From Flavonifractor sp. An112 (lineage in GTDB: Bacteria; Bacillota; Clostridia; Oscillospirales; Oscillospiraceae): a stretch of 64,000 nt of DNA. The stretch lies in NCBI RefSeq assembly GCF_002161085.1, contig NZ_NFLU01000005.1:1-64000 (forward strand). Reading direction: 5' to 3'. The translations under genes and the position numbers were made by a program. The notes under the pieces were generated by a model that saw nothing but the letters and a program-made list of their open reading frames with translations, did not search any database and was not told where the DNA came from. Positions 1 through 9,408 of the stretch are shown one piece after another (position 1 is the stretch's first letter; the number at the start of each line of letters is the position of its first letter).

Positions 1-610
1 CCCGGGACCGCAGTCCGTTCTGGATCAGGGTCTGATGGGTTTCCGCCAGGCCCAGCTCCCAGGGCAGACCGGCGTTGTGGATGGAGGTGCGGGGGGCGGC
101 GCCGGTGCCGGGGATAAATTCCTCCGCCCGGCGTACCGCCGTGTCGTCCTCCATGCCCTCCTCTTCAAACATATGCTCGGCGTAGTCGTCCGCCTTTTTC
201 AGCAGTCGGTTGATGCCCTGGGTGAGGGGGCTTTCCTCCGGCCCGGCGGCCTCCTCCGGAAAGTCCAGCACATTGTCCTCCACCGGAGGGGCTTTGGACG
301 GTTTTTGCGGGGTGGGTTCCGGCTTGGGCGGGGGGGCCTTCTCCACCGGCGGCTGCCGGGTGGCGGCGGCCTTGGGTTCCTTCTGAGCCTGCTCCTGACC
401 GCCGTCGGGGAAGGTGAGCACCCGCCCCGGCTTTTTGGAGGGGGAGGAGGGACGCTGGCTTTTGGGTACTACCGGGAAGGGTATGGTATCCTCCTCATCC
501 GGCTTTTTCTTTTTCTGCCCGCCGCCGAATTCCGCCAGAATGGATTCCAGGGAGAACTCGTCCCCGCCGGGCAGATCCTCATTCAGTTCGTCATCCCGGT
601 CTTTTGCCAT
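1..610 (-). CDS. Hypothetical acidic, low-complexity protein (partial)
   Basis: An open frame of 203 codons begins at ATG 610 and runs off the left edge, so the C-terminus is missing. The visible part is acidic and probably disordered. It has an Asp/Glu-rich start, a short hydrophobic stretch ([10 protein letters not shown], about residues 19-28), a four-lysine patch at about residue 33, and a long Pro/Lys/Glu linker to about residue 120. No membrane segment or known domain is visible. A GGAGCACGTTCCC-type leader precedes the start, and the gene sits 35 nt downstream of rlmB on the same strand, so the two may be cotranscribed. I do not recognise the family. Confidence 0.6.
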   Translation of the reverse strand, partial: MAKDRDDELNEDLPGGDEFSLESILAEFGGGQKKKKPDEEDTIPFPVVPKSQRPSSPSKKPGRVLTFPDGGQEQAQKEPKAAATRQPPVEKAPPPKPEPTPQKPSKAPPVEDNVLDFPEEAAGPEESPLTQGINRLLKKADDYAEHMFEEEGMEDDTAVRRAEEFIPGTGAAPRTSIHNAGLPWELGLAETHQTLIQNGLRSR

Positions 611-645
611 GGGAACGTGCTCCTTTTTTTGAAGATCAGTGGTTG

Positions 646-1413
646 TCAGCCCATCCGCTGCCGCACGGCCTCATACAGCAGAATGGCGGCGGCGGCGCTG
701 GCGTTGAGGGAGTTGAGCTTGCCCTTCATGGGAATACGGACCAGGAAGTCGCAGGTCTCAGATACCAGACGGCCCATGCCGTCCCCCTCGCTGCCGATGA
801 CAATGGCGGCGGGGCCCTTCAGGTCGGCGTCGTAGAGTAGCCGGTCCCCGTCGGCAGCGGTGCCGAACACCCATACCCCTTCGTCCTTCAGCTCCTTGAG
901 CAGGGCGGGCAGGTTGGGCACCCGGGCCACCGGAATATGGCTCACCGCGCCGGCGGAGGTCTTGGCCACCACCGCCGTCAGGCCCGCCGAACGGCGCTTG
1001 GGGATAATGACGCCGTGGGCTCCGGCGCACTCGGCGGTGCGGATCACCGCGCCCAGATTGTGGGGGTCGGAAAGCTCGTCGCACACCACGATGAGAGGGG
1101 GCTCCCCCTTCTCCCGGGCGGCGTTCAGAATGTCGTCCACGCTGGCGTACTCCCGCACCGCGGCCTGGGCGATGACACCCTGGTGGGAGTGGGTGCGGCT
1201 CATAAAGTCCAGCTTCTTCCGGTCGCACTCCACCACCACGATGCCCTTGTCCCGGGCAGCGGCGGCGATGTGGGCCAGGGCAGAGTCGGTCTCTCCCCGG
1301 GCCAGGAAAATTTTATCAATGGGCGTGCCCGCCCGCAGGGCCTCAGTGACGGCGTTGCGCCCCTCGATGATGCCGTCTGCCTCGGCCTGAGGGGCCGGTC
1401 TGCGCTCCTTCAT
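646..1413 (-). CDS. rlmB: 23S rRNA (guanosine-2'-O)-methyltransferase, RlmB/TrmH family
   Basis: This is a SpoU-type methyltransferase of 255 residues, the usual length for RlmB, which methylates a guanosine 2'-hydroxyl in 23S rRNA using S-adenosylmethionine. The N-terminal substrate-binding domain starts with [12 protein letters not shown] (about residues 15-26). The C-terminal SPOUT knot carries the three family motifs: [16 protein letters not shown] (motif 1, about 135-150), [10 protein letters not shown] (motif 2, about 211-220) and [18 protein letters not shown] (motif 3). The start has an AAGGCGG Shine-Dalgarno site. The family is certain; the exact target nucleotide is inferred from similarity to RlmB. 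Confidence 0.93.
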   Translation of the reverse strand: MKERRPAPQAEADGIIEGRNAVTEALRAGTPIDKIFLARGETDSALAHIAAAARDKGIVVVECDRKKLDFMSRTHSHQGVIAQAAVREYASVDDILNAAREKGEPPLIVVCDELSDPHNLGAVIRTAECAGAHGVIIPKRRSAGLTAVVAKTSAGAVSHIPVARVPNLPALLKELKDEGVWVFGTAADGDRLLYDADLKGPAAIVIGSEGDGMGRLVSETCDFLVRIPMKGKLNSLNASAAAAILLYEAVRQRMG

Positions 1414-1445
1414 AATTGGTTCCGCCTTTCTTGTTGATCGCTACC

Positions 1446-1454
1446 AGTATACCA
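1446..1454 (-). promoter_or_regulatory. Candidate extended -10 promoter of rlmB
   Basis: On the minus strand the sequence reads TGGTATACT, an extended -10 (TGn + TATACT), 33 nt upstream of the rlmB start. The -35 region is poor (T-rich only), which fits an extended -10 promoter. Assigned by motif alone. Confidence 0.35.
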
Positions 1455-1548
1455 CAAGACCTGCCGCAGAAAAAGATAAAAATTACCCCTTTGAACCCGG
1501 CTGGTTTCATAGAAAGTTTACAGCTTTCGGCCTTCCCTTTCTTGTTTT

Positions 1549-1576
1549 TTGAGGGTGCGTGTGCTATAACTATAAT
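1549..1576 (+). promoter_or_regulatory. Candidate sigma-A promoter of ftsH
   Basis: TTGAGG (1549-1554) and TATAAT (1571-1576) are separated by 16 nt and lie 43 nt upstream of the ftsH start. The -10 is a perfect consensus match and the -35 matches at four of six positions. It diverges from rlmB. Confidence 0.5.
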
Positions 1577-1618
1577 TACTTTCCAGATAGGAATGAATGC
1601 ACTCAAGGAGGCATCCTC

Positions 1619-3748
1619 TTGAATTTCGATCACCAGAACAACAACCGCGGAAAGGGCGGAGGCAATAACAAGCGCAACATCACCGCCATCGTGTCCATCA
1701 TCCTGTGGGCCCTGGTGCTGACGGTGCTGGTGAACTATGCCACCTCCATGTTCCGCCAGGCCAACTCGGTGGAGATCAGCTACGGCACCTTCCGGGAGTT
1801 GGTCAAGGAGGACTGCGTGGCAGGCGTGCTCATGGAGTCCAACAAGTACACCATTTATTTAAAAGACGGGGTGTCGGTGGACGCCAACGGCAACATCACT
1901 AAGACCGCCACCGCCGCCGGCCTCACCGGGGAGCAGGAGGAGACCACCGTGCCGCCCCCCTCCCAGTGGGACAAGACCAAAACCACCTACTACTGTGCCC
2001 CCATCACCCAGGCGGGGGTGCGGGACGACGGGCTGATCGACCTGCTGGAGGAGCACGACGTCACCAGCTTCGGCCCCGAGTATGTGGAGGAGCTTAACCC
2101 CATCGTCTCCATGCTCATCTCCTGGGTGCTGCCCATGGTGGTCATGGTGCTGCTCTTCTCCTTCCTGTTCCGCAGCATGGCGGGCAAGATGGGCGGCGGC
2201 CTGGGCAATCTGGGCAAGTCCAACGCCAAGGTCTATGTGGAGAAAAAGACCGGTGTCACCTTTAAAGACGTGGCCGGTCAGGACGAGGCCAAGGAGTCCC
2301 TGGTGGAGATCATTGACTTCCTCCACAACCCCCAGAAGTATACCGAGATCGGCGCCAAGCTGCCCAAGGGCGCTCTGCTGGTGGGCCCTCCCGGTACCGG
2401 TAAGACCCTGCTGGCCAAGGCCGTGGCCGGCGAGGCCAACGTGCCCTTCTTCTCCATCTCCGGCTCCGACTTCGTGGAGATGTTCGTAGGCATGGGTGCC
2501 GCCCGTGTCCGCGACCTGTTCAAGGAGGCCAACAAGATGGCCCCCTGTATCGTGTTCATCGACGAGATCGACACCATCGGTAAATCCCGCGATAACCGCA
2601 TGGGCGGCAATGACGAGCGGGAGCAGACCCTGAACCAGCTGCTGGCCGAGATGGACGGCTTCGACCCCACCAAGGGCGTCATCCTGCTGGCCGCCACCAA
2701 CCGGCCCGAGGTGCTGGACCAGGCCCTGCTGCGGCCCGGCCGCTTTGACCGGCGCATCACCGTGGACCGGCCCAACCTGGCCGGCCGTCTGGCAACCCTC
2801 CAGGTCCATACCCGCAAGATCAAGCTGGCGGAGGATGTGGATCTGAAGAAGGTGGCTCTGGCCACCGCCGGCGCCGTGGGCGCGGACCTGGCCAACCTGG
2901 TCAACGAGGCCGCCCTCCGTGCGGTCCGTCTGGGCCGCAAGGCGGTCAACCAGCAGGACCTGCTTACTGCCTTCGAGCTGGTCATTGCCGGCGCCGAGAA
3001 GAAGGGCAGCGTCCTCAGCGAGTTTGAGAAGAAGCTGGTGGCCTACCACGAGGTGGGTCATGCCATGGTGGCCTACCGGCAGAAGCACGCCGAGCCGGTG
3101 ACGAAGATCACCATTGTTCCCCACACCCAGGGCGCTCTGGGCTACACCCTCCACCTGCCGGAGGAGGACAAGAACCTCCACACCAAGGACGAGCTGCTGG
3201 CCCAGATCTGCGTCTCCATGGGCGGCCGTGTGGCCGAGGAGCTGGTCATGAAGACCATGACCAACGGCGCCGCGCAGGACATTCAGGATGCCACCAGCAT
3301 CGCCCGCAATATGGTGGCCATGTTCGGTATGAGTGAGGAGTTCGGCATGATGGCTCTGGCCTCCCGCCGCAACCAGTATCTGGACGGCGGCTACGGCCTG
3401 GACTGTGCCGACGATACCGCCGCGGCTATGGATCAGGCGGTGCGCAGCATCATCGACTCCTGCTACAAGAAGGCCACCGAGATCCTCTCCGAGAGCCGGG
3501 AGGACATGGACAAGGTAGTGGCTTACCTGCTGGAGAAGGAGACCATTACCGGCGCCGAGATGGTGGCCATTCTGGAGGGCCGTGACCCTGCTCTGGCCGA
3601 CCAGTACGCCGAGGCCGAGCGGCGGGAGCAGGAGAAGAACAAGCCGGAGGAGAAACCCCAGGCCATTCCCCTGTGGGGCAGCCAGGAGGAGTCCTCCGCT
3701 CCGTCCCAGCCGGATCAGCCCTCTGAGGACAAGACAACGGAAGAATAA
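1619..3748 (+). CDS. ftsH: ATP-dependent membrane zinc metalloprotease FtsH
   Basis: FtsH is a membrane-anchored AAA+ protease that extracts and degrades damaged or short-lived proteins. I chose TTG 1619 because an AAGGAGG site (1605-1611) stands 7 nt before it; the longer frame from 1559 would cross the promoter. The 709-residue product has a first membrane segment near residue 20, an extracytoplasmic domain, and a second segment around residues 165-185. Then come the AAA module with Walker A GPPGTGKT at 256-263, Walker B FIDEID and the arginine-finger region RPGRFDRR. The protease zinc site HEVGH is at 477-481. The C-terminal tail is Glu/Pro-rich, as in many clostridial FtsH proteins. The gene is monocistronic, with its own terminator. 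Confidence 0.97.
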   Translation: MNFDHQNNNRGKGGGNNKRNITAIVSIILWALVLTVLVNYATSMFRQANSVEISYGTFRELVKEDCVAGVLMESNKYTIYLKDGVSVDANGNITKTATAAGLTGEQEETTVPPPSQWDKTKTTYYCAPITQAGVRDDGLIDLLEEHDVTSFGPEYVEELNPIVSMLISWVLPMVVMVLLFSFLFRSMAGKMGGGLGNLGKSNAKVYVEKKTGVTFKDVAGQDEAKESLVEIIDFLHNPQKYTEIGAKLPKGALLVGPPGTGKTLLAKAVAGEANVPFFSISGSDFVEMFVGMGAARVRDLFKEANKMAPCIVFIDEIDTIGKSRDNRMGGNDEREQTLNQLLAEMDGFDPTKGVILLAATNRPEVLDQALLRPGRFDRRITVDRPNLAGRLATLQVHTRKIKLAEDVDLKKVALATAGAVGADLANLVNEAALRAVRLGRKAVNQQDLLTAFELVIAGAEKKGSVLSEFEKKLVAYHEVGHAMVAYRQKHAEPVTKITIVPHTQGALGYTLHLPEEDKNLHTKDELLAQICVSMGGRVAEELVMKTMTNGAAQDIQDATSIARNMVAMFGMSEEFGMMALASRRNQYLDGGYGLDCADDTAAAMDQAVRSIIDSCYKKATEILSESREDMDKVVAYLLEKETITGAEMVAILEGRDPALADQYAEAERREQEKNKPEEKPQAIPLWGSQEESSAPSQPDQPSEDKTTEE

Positions 3749-3753
3749 GGAAA

Positions 3754-3793
3754 ATCCGGGCGCGCCGTCATGGCGCGCCCGGATTCTGCTTCT
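3754..3793 (+). terminator. Rho-independent terminator of ftsH
   Basis: A 13-bp GC-rich perfect stem (3754-3766 with 3772-3784, ATCCGGGCGCGCC and its complement) encloses the loop GTCAT. It starts 6 nt after the ftsH stop and is followed by a T-rich stretch. Confidence 0.85.
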
Positions 3794-3823
3794 AAAAAAT
3801 TTTGAGAAAAATGAAAAAAAGAG

Positions 3824-3852
3824 TTGACAGAGCGGGTGACCCGTGCTAAAAT
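3824..3852 (+). promoter_or_regulatory. Sigma-A promoter of tRNA-Ala
   Basis: TTGACA (3824-3829), a 17-nt spacer, then TAAAAT (3847-3852), 40 nt upstream of the mature tRNA. The -35 is perfect and the -10 matches five of six, as expected for a strong stable-RNA promoter. Confidence 0.8.
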
Positions 3853-3892
3853 ACGATTCGTTCGGTCGACCTGACCGGCGCCAAGTGAATAT

Positions 3893-3968
<76 letters not shown>

Positions 3969-3969
3969 A

Positions 3970-4003
3970 AAAGACTTGAAACTTCGGTTTCAAGTCTTTT
4001 TTT
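3970..4003 (+). terminator. Terminator of the tRNA-Ala unit
   Basis: A 13-bp perfect stem (3970-3982 with 3987-3999) with the stable tetraloop TTCG is followed by a run of T residues. It starts 1 nt after the encoded CCA. Confidence 0.9.
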
Positions 4004-4385
4004 GTTTGTCTGCCGTGGGGGTTCGGAGAAGTGCATGAAGTCTGAAAAATGAAAGCGGGGATTGCATGGTTTTGCAGTACGATGTAAAAAGAGATTCCTG
4101 CTGCCAAATATAGAAAAAACGCAAGTTATTCGATGTTATGCACAATTTAGATGGGCGTAACTTTGGCTAGTTTATCCGTATTGTGGTATTCTGGAACCTA
4201 TAGTATACTTTAAATATATCTGAAAGAACTGACGCGGGATATATGGGGATATATCCACGCGAAGCAGTGCTTTCGAACGGTACCGAATTTTTGAAAGAGG
4301 AAGGAGGACGCGGAGGTAGTTGATAAATATTCGGTATCGGGACCCGCGCAATAAGGCAATCGATTCAAAAAAGGAGGCATCATAG
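4004..4385 (+). promoter_or_regulatory. Intergenic region with candidate promoter of the M14-SLH gene
   Basis: This AT-rich, 382-nt gap holds no gene that I can support. A candidate promoter is TTGTGG (4181-4186), 17 nt, TATACT (4204-4209), which would leave a leader of about 170 nt before the start at 4386. An AAGGAGG ribosome site lies at 4371-4377. I see no recognisable riboswitch. Confidence 0.4.
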
Positions 4386-7300
4386 ATGCGGCAACATCAG
4401 AAACGCTCCCATTCTTTTCTTGCATTGCTGTTGGCATTATCCATGCTCTTCTCCCTGACGATTCTGCCTGTATCAGCTGAGGAACCAGTAAAAACCGATG
4501 CTGACCAGGGGACAGCCACACTCACGCTGGACGACGACCTGCTCACTCTGGATATGAGCGAGGAAACGTTTCATGCAACCCTGACGGTTCCGGTCTCCAC
4601 TGAGCAAAGCAAATGGACAACGGATCAGTGGAATACTTGGGCAAAAGGCATTACCTGGAGCCTGACGCGAGACGATGTGGATGTGCAGGACCCTGCGCTC
4701 TACCCGTACATCTACACCGGCGATGACCTGCAGAACTGGATGAGCTGGGGCACCATCAATCAGCATGGTGCTGACGGCGTCCCCTATTTCACCCTGGAAG
4801 ATCCCACGGTAACCGTGGCTGATGGCTACGCTACGGTGAAGCTGACCTTCAGCCATGGCATCTTCTTCAATATGAAGGATGACTCGCTGCCTCTGGTGAC
4901 CAACTCCCTGCAGGCCATTGGCAGCAATACCTTCCGCTACGCCCGTAACGTGTGGCCGGGCTTCATCGGCAACTACGAGCTGTCCGCCAAGGCCGGCGAT
5001 ACCGTTCTGGCCACCACCCCCATGGAGATCAACGTCTACGAGAGCAACGTCCGGCAGGACGAGCTGTACGATGAGCTGATGGAGATCAAGAAGCTGGCTG
5101 AGGCCAATGGCCGCTACTTCGACGTCCAGTCCTTCGGTAAAAGCACCGACGGCTATGACCAGTGGTATGCCGTGGTGTCCGACAGTGCCCAGTCCGTGGC
5201 CGACTTTAAGGAAATGAACGCCCTGGCTCAGACCGATCCCGATGCGGTGCTGGCCCAGATCGAAGGCGGCAAGGACTACCGCATCCCCATCATGATGAAC
5301 AACGTCCACCCCGACGAGGCCGGCGGTGTGGATGCCCATGTCAATCTGCTGCGTACCCTGGCCACCGAGGATACCGTCACCTGGAATACCATCACCGGTC
5401 TGACCGATGGCAAGACTGTGGATGAGGGCCAGTACGATCCCAAGATTGTGGACTTCGAGATCGACAGCGATGACGGCGATACCACCTACGGCTTCACCGG
5501 CTACGGTCTGAAGATCAGCGCCACCGACGTCAACGGCAACGGCAACGACGGCCGCACCGATGCCAGCAAGTACTATACCTTCAGTGCGAACAAGGAGCTG
5601 AAGGTGGACGAGATCCTGGACAACCTCATCATCATTGTCACCCCCGATGAGAACCCCGACGGCCGTACCTACAACACCCGTCCCAACGGCAACGGCTTCG
5701 ATCTGAACCGGGATGCCTCCAACCAGACTCAGGTGGAGACCCAGAACATCACCAAGCTGATTAACGAGTGGAATCCCGTGGCCTTCGTGGAGTTCCACGG
5801 CTTTACCGCTCAGTTCCTGGTAGAGCCCTGTACGCCTCCTCATGAGCCCAACCTGGAGTATGACCTGTTCGTGGAGCAGTTCCTGCTGGGCGCCGAGGCC
5901 TACGGCAACGCCGCTCTGGCCACCATGTCCGTCCAGCACAAGGACGAGTTTGAGACCAAGTATCAGACCTATTACACCCCCCTGCGCGACAGCTTTGATG
6001 CTGAAACCGGCTGGGACGCCTGGGATGACCTGAGCACCAACTACACCCCCAGCTATGCCATGCTCAACTGCGGTTCCATGGGCTTTACCATCGAGACCCC
6101 CTCCGGCGGCGAATCCAGCGTCCGCCTGCTGGAGTGCGGCGCCTACGGCCTGTGGCAGTTCCTGTCCGACTGTAAGGACACCTGTTACAAGGCCCAGCTG
6201 GAGTTCTTCCGCCGGGGCATCAACAACGAGGACCACCGGGAAGAGATGGAGCCCTGGTATGTGGATATGAGCAACCAGCAGCTGGATCCCGACACCTGGC
6301 GCGTTCCTTATGAGGGCAACAACAAGTACTTCCCCGAGTACTATGTGCTGCCTGTGGACGCCGAGTCCCAGCGCGATCCCGCTGACGCCTATGAGATGGC
6401 GGAGTTCCTCATGCGCAACGGCGTGAAGGTCTCCACCCTCACCAAGGACGTGACGGTGGACGGTGTGACCTACAAGGCCGGTTCTCTGGTGGTCAATATG
6501 TACCAGGCCAAGCGCAACTACGCCAACTGCGTGCTCAACCTGGGCTATGATGCATCTGCCTCCGGTTTCCCCTCCCTGTACTCTGAGTCCGTGGCCAGCT
6601 TCCCCAGTATGCGCGGCTTTGACTGCATTGCCATTGACACCATCGGCGCCTTTGACGGTGCCCTGAAGGAACTGACTGAGGTTACCGCTTCCGGTCAGGT
6701 CACCGGCAGCGGTTCCATCGTCATCCTGTCCAACAACGGTGACGAGACCGTCCGGGCCGTCAACGCGTTGCTGGACGCCGGCAAGGCGGTTGGTATGATC
6801 ACCGAAGGCGACTACAAGGGCGATTTCGTGGTGAGTGCTTCCTCCTATAACATGGTATCCTCCGACTATGCGCTGGTGGCTACCCGCACCAATGAGATGC
6901 CTGTGGCCCATCAGATCAGCAAGCCCACCCTGTTCCTCACCGGCCGCTATGCCGACTTCGGCGACGACAAGGTGACTTCTGGGTACTATACCGAGTGGTT
7001 TGCCAATGGCTATGGCTTCATCAACTACGATAACATCCACAACAACGGTACCTCCAATTACGATGTGATGGCCTATGTGAAGCAGCTGGGCTTCACCGTA
7101 ACGGATGATCCTGCCAAGGCGGATATCATCATTGGCTCGGTGGCGCTGGACAGCGGCGCCTATGGCGCTGAGGCCGTTGCGGCGGTCAAGGCCGGTACGC
7201 CCTATATTGCCACCGGTTCTGAGCCGCTCTCCTACATTCAGGAGAACCTGGTGACAGGAATTACTGCTGACTCCAGAGGTATGGAGGCCCTCCATCATGT

Positions 7301-8192
7301 CACTTATCCCTCCGAAAGCCTCATCACTGCCAGCCAAGAGGCGGATGGTGACGACGTGATTTACACGCTGGATTGTACCGTTCTCACTGCCTATCCTGAG
7401 AATGCTGAGGTGCTGATCCAGGCCACCGATAAGGACAGCTTTATCGTGGGCTGCATGGCCGGCGGTAGCATCGACGGCGGCGTGGAGGCCATTGCGGTGG
7501 AGCAGGACGGAATGGATATTACCATCTTCGCCAACTCCATTGTCAACCGTGCCCACCAGCAGGACGACTATCTGTTTGCCACCAACACCATCTATTCCAA
7601 GATGCTGTCTGAAGATACCATGGATATTGTGGTCAGCACCCTGCCGTTTGATGATGTATATGGCGACGACTGGTTCTATAATGCGGTGAAGTATGCCTAT
7701 GACAGCAAGCTGATGTCCGGCACTGCTTCCACCACCTTTGCTCCTCTCATGAGCACCAACCGTGCCATGGTGGTCACCATGCTGTGGCGGCTGGAAGGCC
7801 AGCCCAAGGCTGATGCCACCCTGTCCTTCACCGACGTGGAGAGCGGCGTGTGGTATACCGACGCTGTGAACTGGGCTGCCTCCAAGGGCATCGTCAAGGG
7901 CTACAGCGACACCGTGTTTGCCCCCAACGACACCGTGACCCGCGAGCAGCTGGCCACCATCCTGTACCGCTACGCTGAGAGCAAGGGCTACGATGTGTCC
8001 GCCAAGGGCGATCTGACCACCTTCACCGATGGCGCCAAGACCTCCTCCTGGGCCGCTGAGGCCATGGAGTGGGCGGTAGGCTCCAAGCTGCTGTCCGGCA
8101 AGGGCGGCAACGTTCTGGATCCCACCGGCACCGCCACCCGCGCGGAAGTGGCGCAGATCTTCACCAACTTTGCGCAGAACCTGAAGAAGTAA
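4386..8192 (+). CDS. Secreted M14-family zinc carboxypeptidase with three SLH domains
   Basis: This 1268-residue cell-surface protein starts with a clear signal peptide (residues 1-31, hydrophobic core then PVSA-E). The central part is an M14 zinc carboxypeptidase. The ligand pair HPDE is at H308/E311, the third ligand is the histidine of FHGF (H471), and the catalytic glutamate lies in TIETPSGG (E570). DLNRD supplies the substrate-binding Asn-Arg. The region from about 690 to 1080 has no obvious catalytic domain. Three SLH repeats (about 1085-1265) end the protein and should tether it to secondary cell-wall polymer. All catalytic residues are intact, so it is probably an active cell-bound peptidase; the substrate is not predictable. 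Confidence 0.88.
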   Translation: MRQHQKRSHSFLALLLALSMLFSLTILPVSAEEPVKTDADQGTATLTLDDDLLTLDMSEETFHATLTVPVSTEQSKWTTDQWNTWAKGITWSLTRDDVDVQDPALYPYIYTGDDLQNWMSWGTINQHGADGVPYFTLEDPTVTVADGYATVKLTFSHGIFFNMKDDSLPLVTNSLQAIGSNTFRYARNVWPGFIGNYELSAKAGDTVLATTPMEINVYESNVRQDELYDELMEIKKLAEANGRYFDVQSFGKSTDGYDQWYAVVSDSAQSVADFKEMNALAQTDPDAVLAQIEGGKDYRIPIMMNNVHPDEAGGVDAHVNLLRTLATEDTVTWNTITGLTDGKTVDEGQYDPKIVDFEIDSDDGDTTYGFTGYGLKISATDVNGNGNDGRTDASKYYTFSANKELKVDEILDNLIIIVTPDENPDGRTYNTRPNGNGFDLNRDASNQTQVETQNITKLINEWNPVAFVEFHGFTAQFLVEPCTPPHEPNLEYDLFVEQFLLGAEAYGNAALATMSVQHKDEFETKYQTYYTPLRDSFDAETGWDAWDDLSTNYTPSYAMLNCGSMGFTIETPSGGESSVRLLECGAYGLWQFLSDCKDTCYKAQLEFFRRGINNEDHREEMEPWYVDMSNQQLDPDTWRVPYEGNNKYFPEYYVLPVDAESQRDPADAYEMAEFLMRNGVKVSTLTKDVTVDGVTYKAGSLVVNMYQAKRNYANCVLNLGYDASASGFPSLYSESVASFPSMRGFDCIAIDTIGAFDGALKELTEVTASGQVTGSGSIVILSNNGDETVRAVNALLDAGKAVGMITEGDYKGDFVVSASSYNMVSSDYALVATRTNEMPVAHQISKPTLFLTGRYADFGDDKVTSGYYTEWFANGYGFINYDNIHNNGTSNYDVMAYVKQLGFTVTDDPAKADIIIGSVALDSGAYGAEAVAAVKAGTPYIATGSEPLSYIQENLVTGITADSRGMEALHHVTYPSESLITASQEADGDDVIYTLDCTVLTAYPENAEVLIQATDKDSFIVGCMAGGSIDGGVEAIAVEQDGMDITIFANSIVNRAHQQDDYLFATNTIYSKMLSEDTMDIVVSTLPFDDVYGDDWFYNAVKYAYDSKLMSGTASTTFAPLMSTNRAMVVTMLWRLEGQPKADATLSFTDVESGVWYTDAVNWAASKGIVKGYSDTVFAPNDTVTREQLATILYRYAESKGYDVSAKGDLTTFTDGAKTSSWAAEAMEWAVGSKLLSGKGGNVLDPTGTATRAEVAQIFTNFAQNLKK

Positions 8193-8203
8193 ACATTCAC
8201 GCC

Positions 8204-8242
8204 AACAGGGGCGCGATGCATCAGCAGCGCGCCCCTGTTTTG
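8204..8242 (+). terminator. Terminator of the M14-SLH gene
   Basis: A 12-bp perfect stem (8204-8215 AACAGGGGCGCG with 8228-8239) with a 12-nt loop is followed by a short T-rich tract, 12 nt after the stop codon. Confidence 0.75.
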
Positions 8243-8386
8243 TTATGCAGAGAAAAAAGTGCAAAAATGGATCATTTTTGGCCTCCATGGATTGGAAAGA
8301 AAAAATCCGCATAGAAAATCGGGCTGAGGCAAAGCTATGGTCGGATCACCGATCCAACAAAACGATTGCAAAGGAGATGCAACATC

Positions 8387-8593
8387 ATGTCCAACAGCAA
8401 CAGCAATCAGCCCGTGGTTTCCAGCGCTCGCGAGGCCCTGAACAAGTTCAAGATGGAGGCCGCCGCCGAGGTGGGCGTCAACCTGAAGCAGGGCTACAAC
8501 GGCGATCTGACCAGCCGTGAGGCCGGCTCCGTGGGCGGCCAGATGGTCAAGAAGATGATCCAGGCCTACGAGAACGGTATGTCCGGCAAGTAA
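8387..8593 (+). CDS. Alpha/beta-type small acid-soluble spore protein
   Basis: This 68-residue SASP coats forespore DNA and is degraded at germination as an amino-acid source. I chose ATG 8387, which has AAGGAGAT 8 nt upstream and starts MSNSNSNQ. Family motifs are present: REALNKFKMEAAAEVGV contains the region normally cut by the germination protease, followed by GYNGDLTSREAGSVGGQMVKKMI. A weak forespore-type (sigma-G-like) pair, GCATA at 8309 and CAAAGCTA at 8330, lies upstream, but this is only a motif guess. The gene supports a spore-forming host. Confidence 0.93.
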   Translation: MSNSNSNQPVVSSAREALNKFKMEAAAEVGVNLKQGYNGDLTSREAGSVGGQMVKKMIQAYENGMSGK

Positions 8594-8628
8594 AACGCCA
8601 TCAACAGAGATCCGCTCTGAACAACGTG

Positions 8629-8662
8629 GAAGAGCCGTCGGTCAATCGACCGGCGGCTCTTC
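8629..8662. terminator. Bidirectional terminator between convergent genes
   Basis: A 15-bp stem (8629-8643 with 8648-8662, one G-U pair) with loop AATC. It follows the SASP gene and overlaps the last codon and stop of the minus-strand gene at 8642, so it probably serves both. Confidence 0.75.
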
Positions 8663-9097
8663 TGCGTTTTCACAGGCCGTAGCCTGCCACTGATCCGGGG
8701 CTTCCTCCGGGCTCAACAGGCAGGCGTTTGCCAGACATCGGTACCGGGTCCCCCGGAAGGACACCACGTCTCCGACGGCGTAACCGTCCCGGTCCCCTGC
8801 CGGGCGGCTCCACAGGGGTACGCCCCTGCTGTCCAGACCTACCGGCTCATAGAGTTCCGGGGTGCGCTCCGGCACTACACCGGCGCTGGCACGGTGGTCC
8901 AGGGTTACCTGGTAGAGCTGGGGGTCCCCCACGGCATTGAACCCACGGCGGACATAGTCCCCCGTCTGGTACACCGTGCCGGGCGTAAATTCCGGATAGA
9001 CCCAGGCCACCTCCATAGCCCGGGCGGGCTCCAGCTGGGCGGCAAAGAGCTGGAGCAGATGGTAAAATTGTTGTCCCTGTCCATCCATATCCCACAT
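8642..9097 (-). CDS. Small protein with two carbohydrate-binding (CBM5/12-like) repeats
   Basis: ATG 9097 is preferred over the longer frame because AAGGGAGGG (9105-9113) precedes it by 7 nt. The product has 151 residues. After a helical N-terminus (about 1-35) there are two similar units. One runs from YPEFTPGTVYQTGDYVRRG to YQVTLDH; the other contains YAVGDVVSFRGTRYRCLA and ends PDQW. The pattern 'Y-x-x-G-D-x-V ... Y-x-C/V' with a closing Trp resembles chitin-binding ChtBD3/CBM5-12 folds found on phage tail and secreted proteins. There is no signal peptide, so a phage-like or cytoplasmic origin is possible. Function unknown. Confidence 0.6.
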   Translation of the reverse strand: MWDMDGQGQQFYHLLQLFAAQLEPARAMEVAWVYPEFTPGTVYQTGDYVRRGFNAVGDPQLYQVTLDHRASAGVVPERTPELYEPVGLDSRGVPLWSRPAGDRDGYAVGDVVSFRGTRYRCLANACLLSPEEAPDQWQATACENAEEPPVD

Positions 9098-9170
9098 ATG
9101 GCTACCCTCCCTTTTACCTATGGTGAAACAGGGGCATTTGTTGTACGTTTGCATACACCCAACACAAAAA

Positions 9171-9210
9171 ACAAGGAGACCCGCCGTTGGGCGGGTCTCC
9201 TTGTTTTGAA
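9171..9210. terminator. Isolated strong hairpin with flanking T/A runs
   Basis: A perfect 15-bp stem (9171-9185 ACAAGGAGACCCGCC with 9190-9204) has a T run on both strands. Read on the minus strand it lies upstream of the gene starting at 9097, where it could act as a leader attenuator. Read on the plus strand there is no obvious gene for it to end. The remaining gap 9211-9408 before eutG shows only a weak TATATT -10-like box near 9350. Confidence 0.6.
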
Positions 9211-9408
9211 CAGAGAGGTAAGAGAGAGGAGAATGGTTTGTCATTTGTACCTGACGCTGTTATCATATCCGTTTTTCGCCAAGGGATGGTGAACAGGCTG
9301 TGAACAGATTCTAAAGGAATGATGAAGCTTTTCTTTCGCAGGCTTTTGGTATATTCCTGACCGCCGCCGCCATACTAAGGCCATCAAGGAAGAAACAGGG
9401 GAACGCGC

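Noticed and set aside
7640-8170. SLH repeats of the M14 protein considered as a tandem DNA repeat
   Set aside because: Repetition is at protein level only; the DNA copies are too divergent for a nucleotide repeat.
4473-8312. 1279-codon minus-strand open frame opposite the M14-SLH gene
   Set aside because: Complementary-strand artefact of codon bias; Gly/His/Val-rich without motifs, while the plus frame has a signal peptide, zinc site and SLH repeats.
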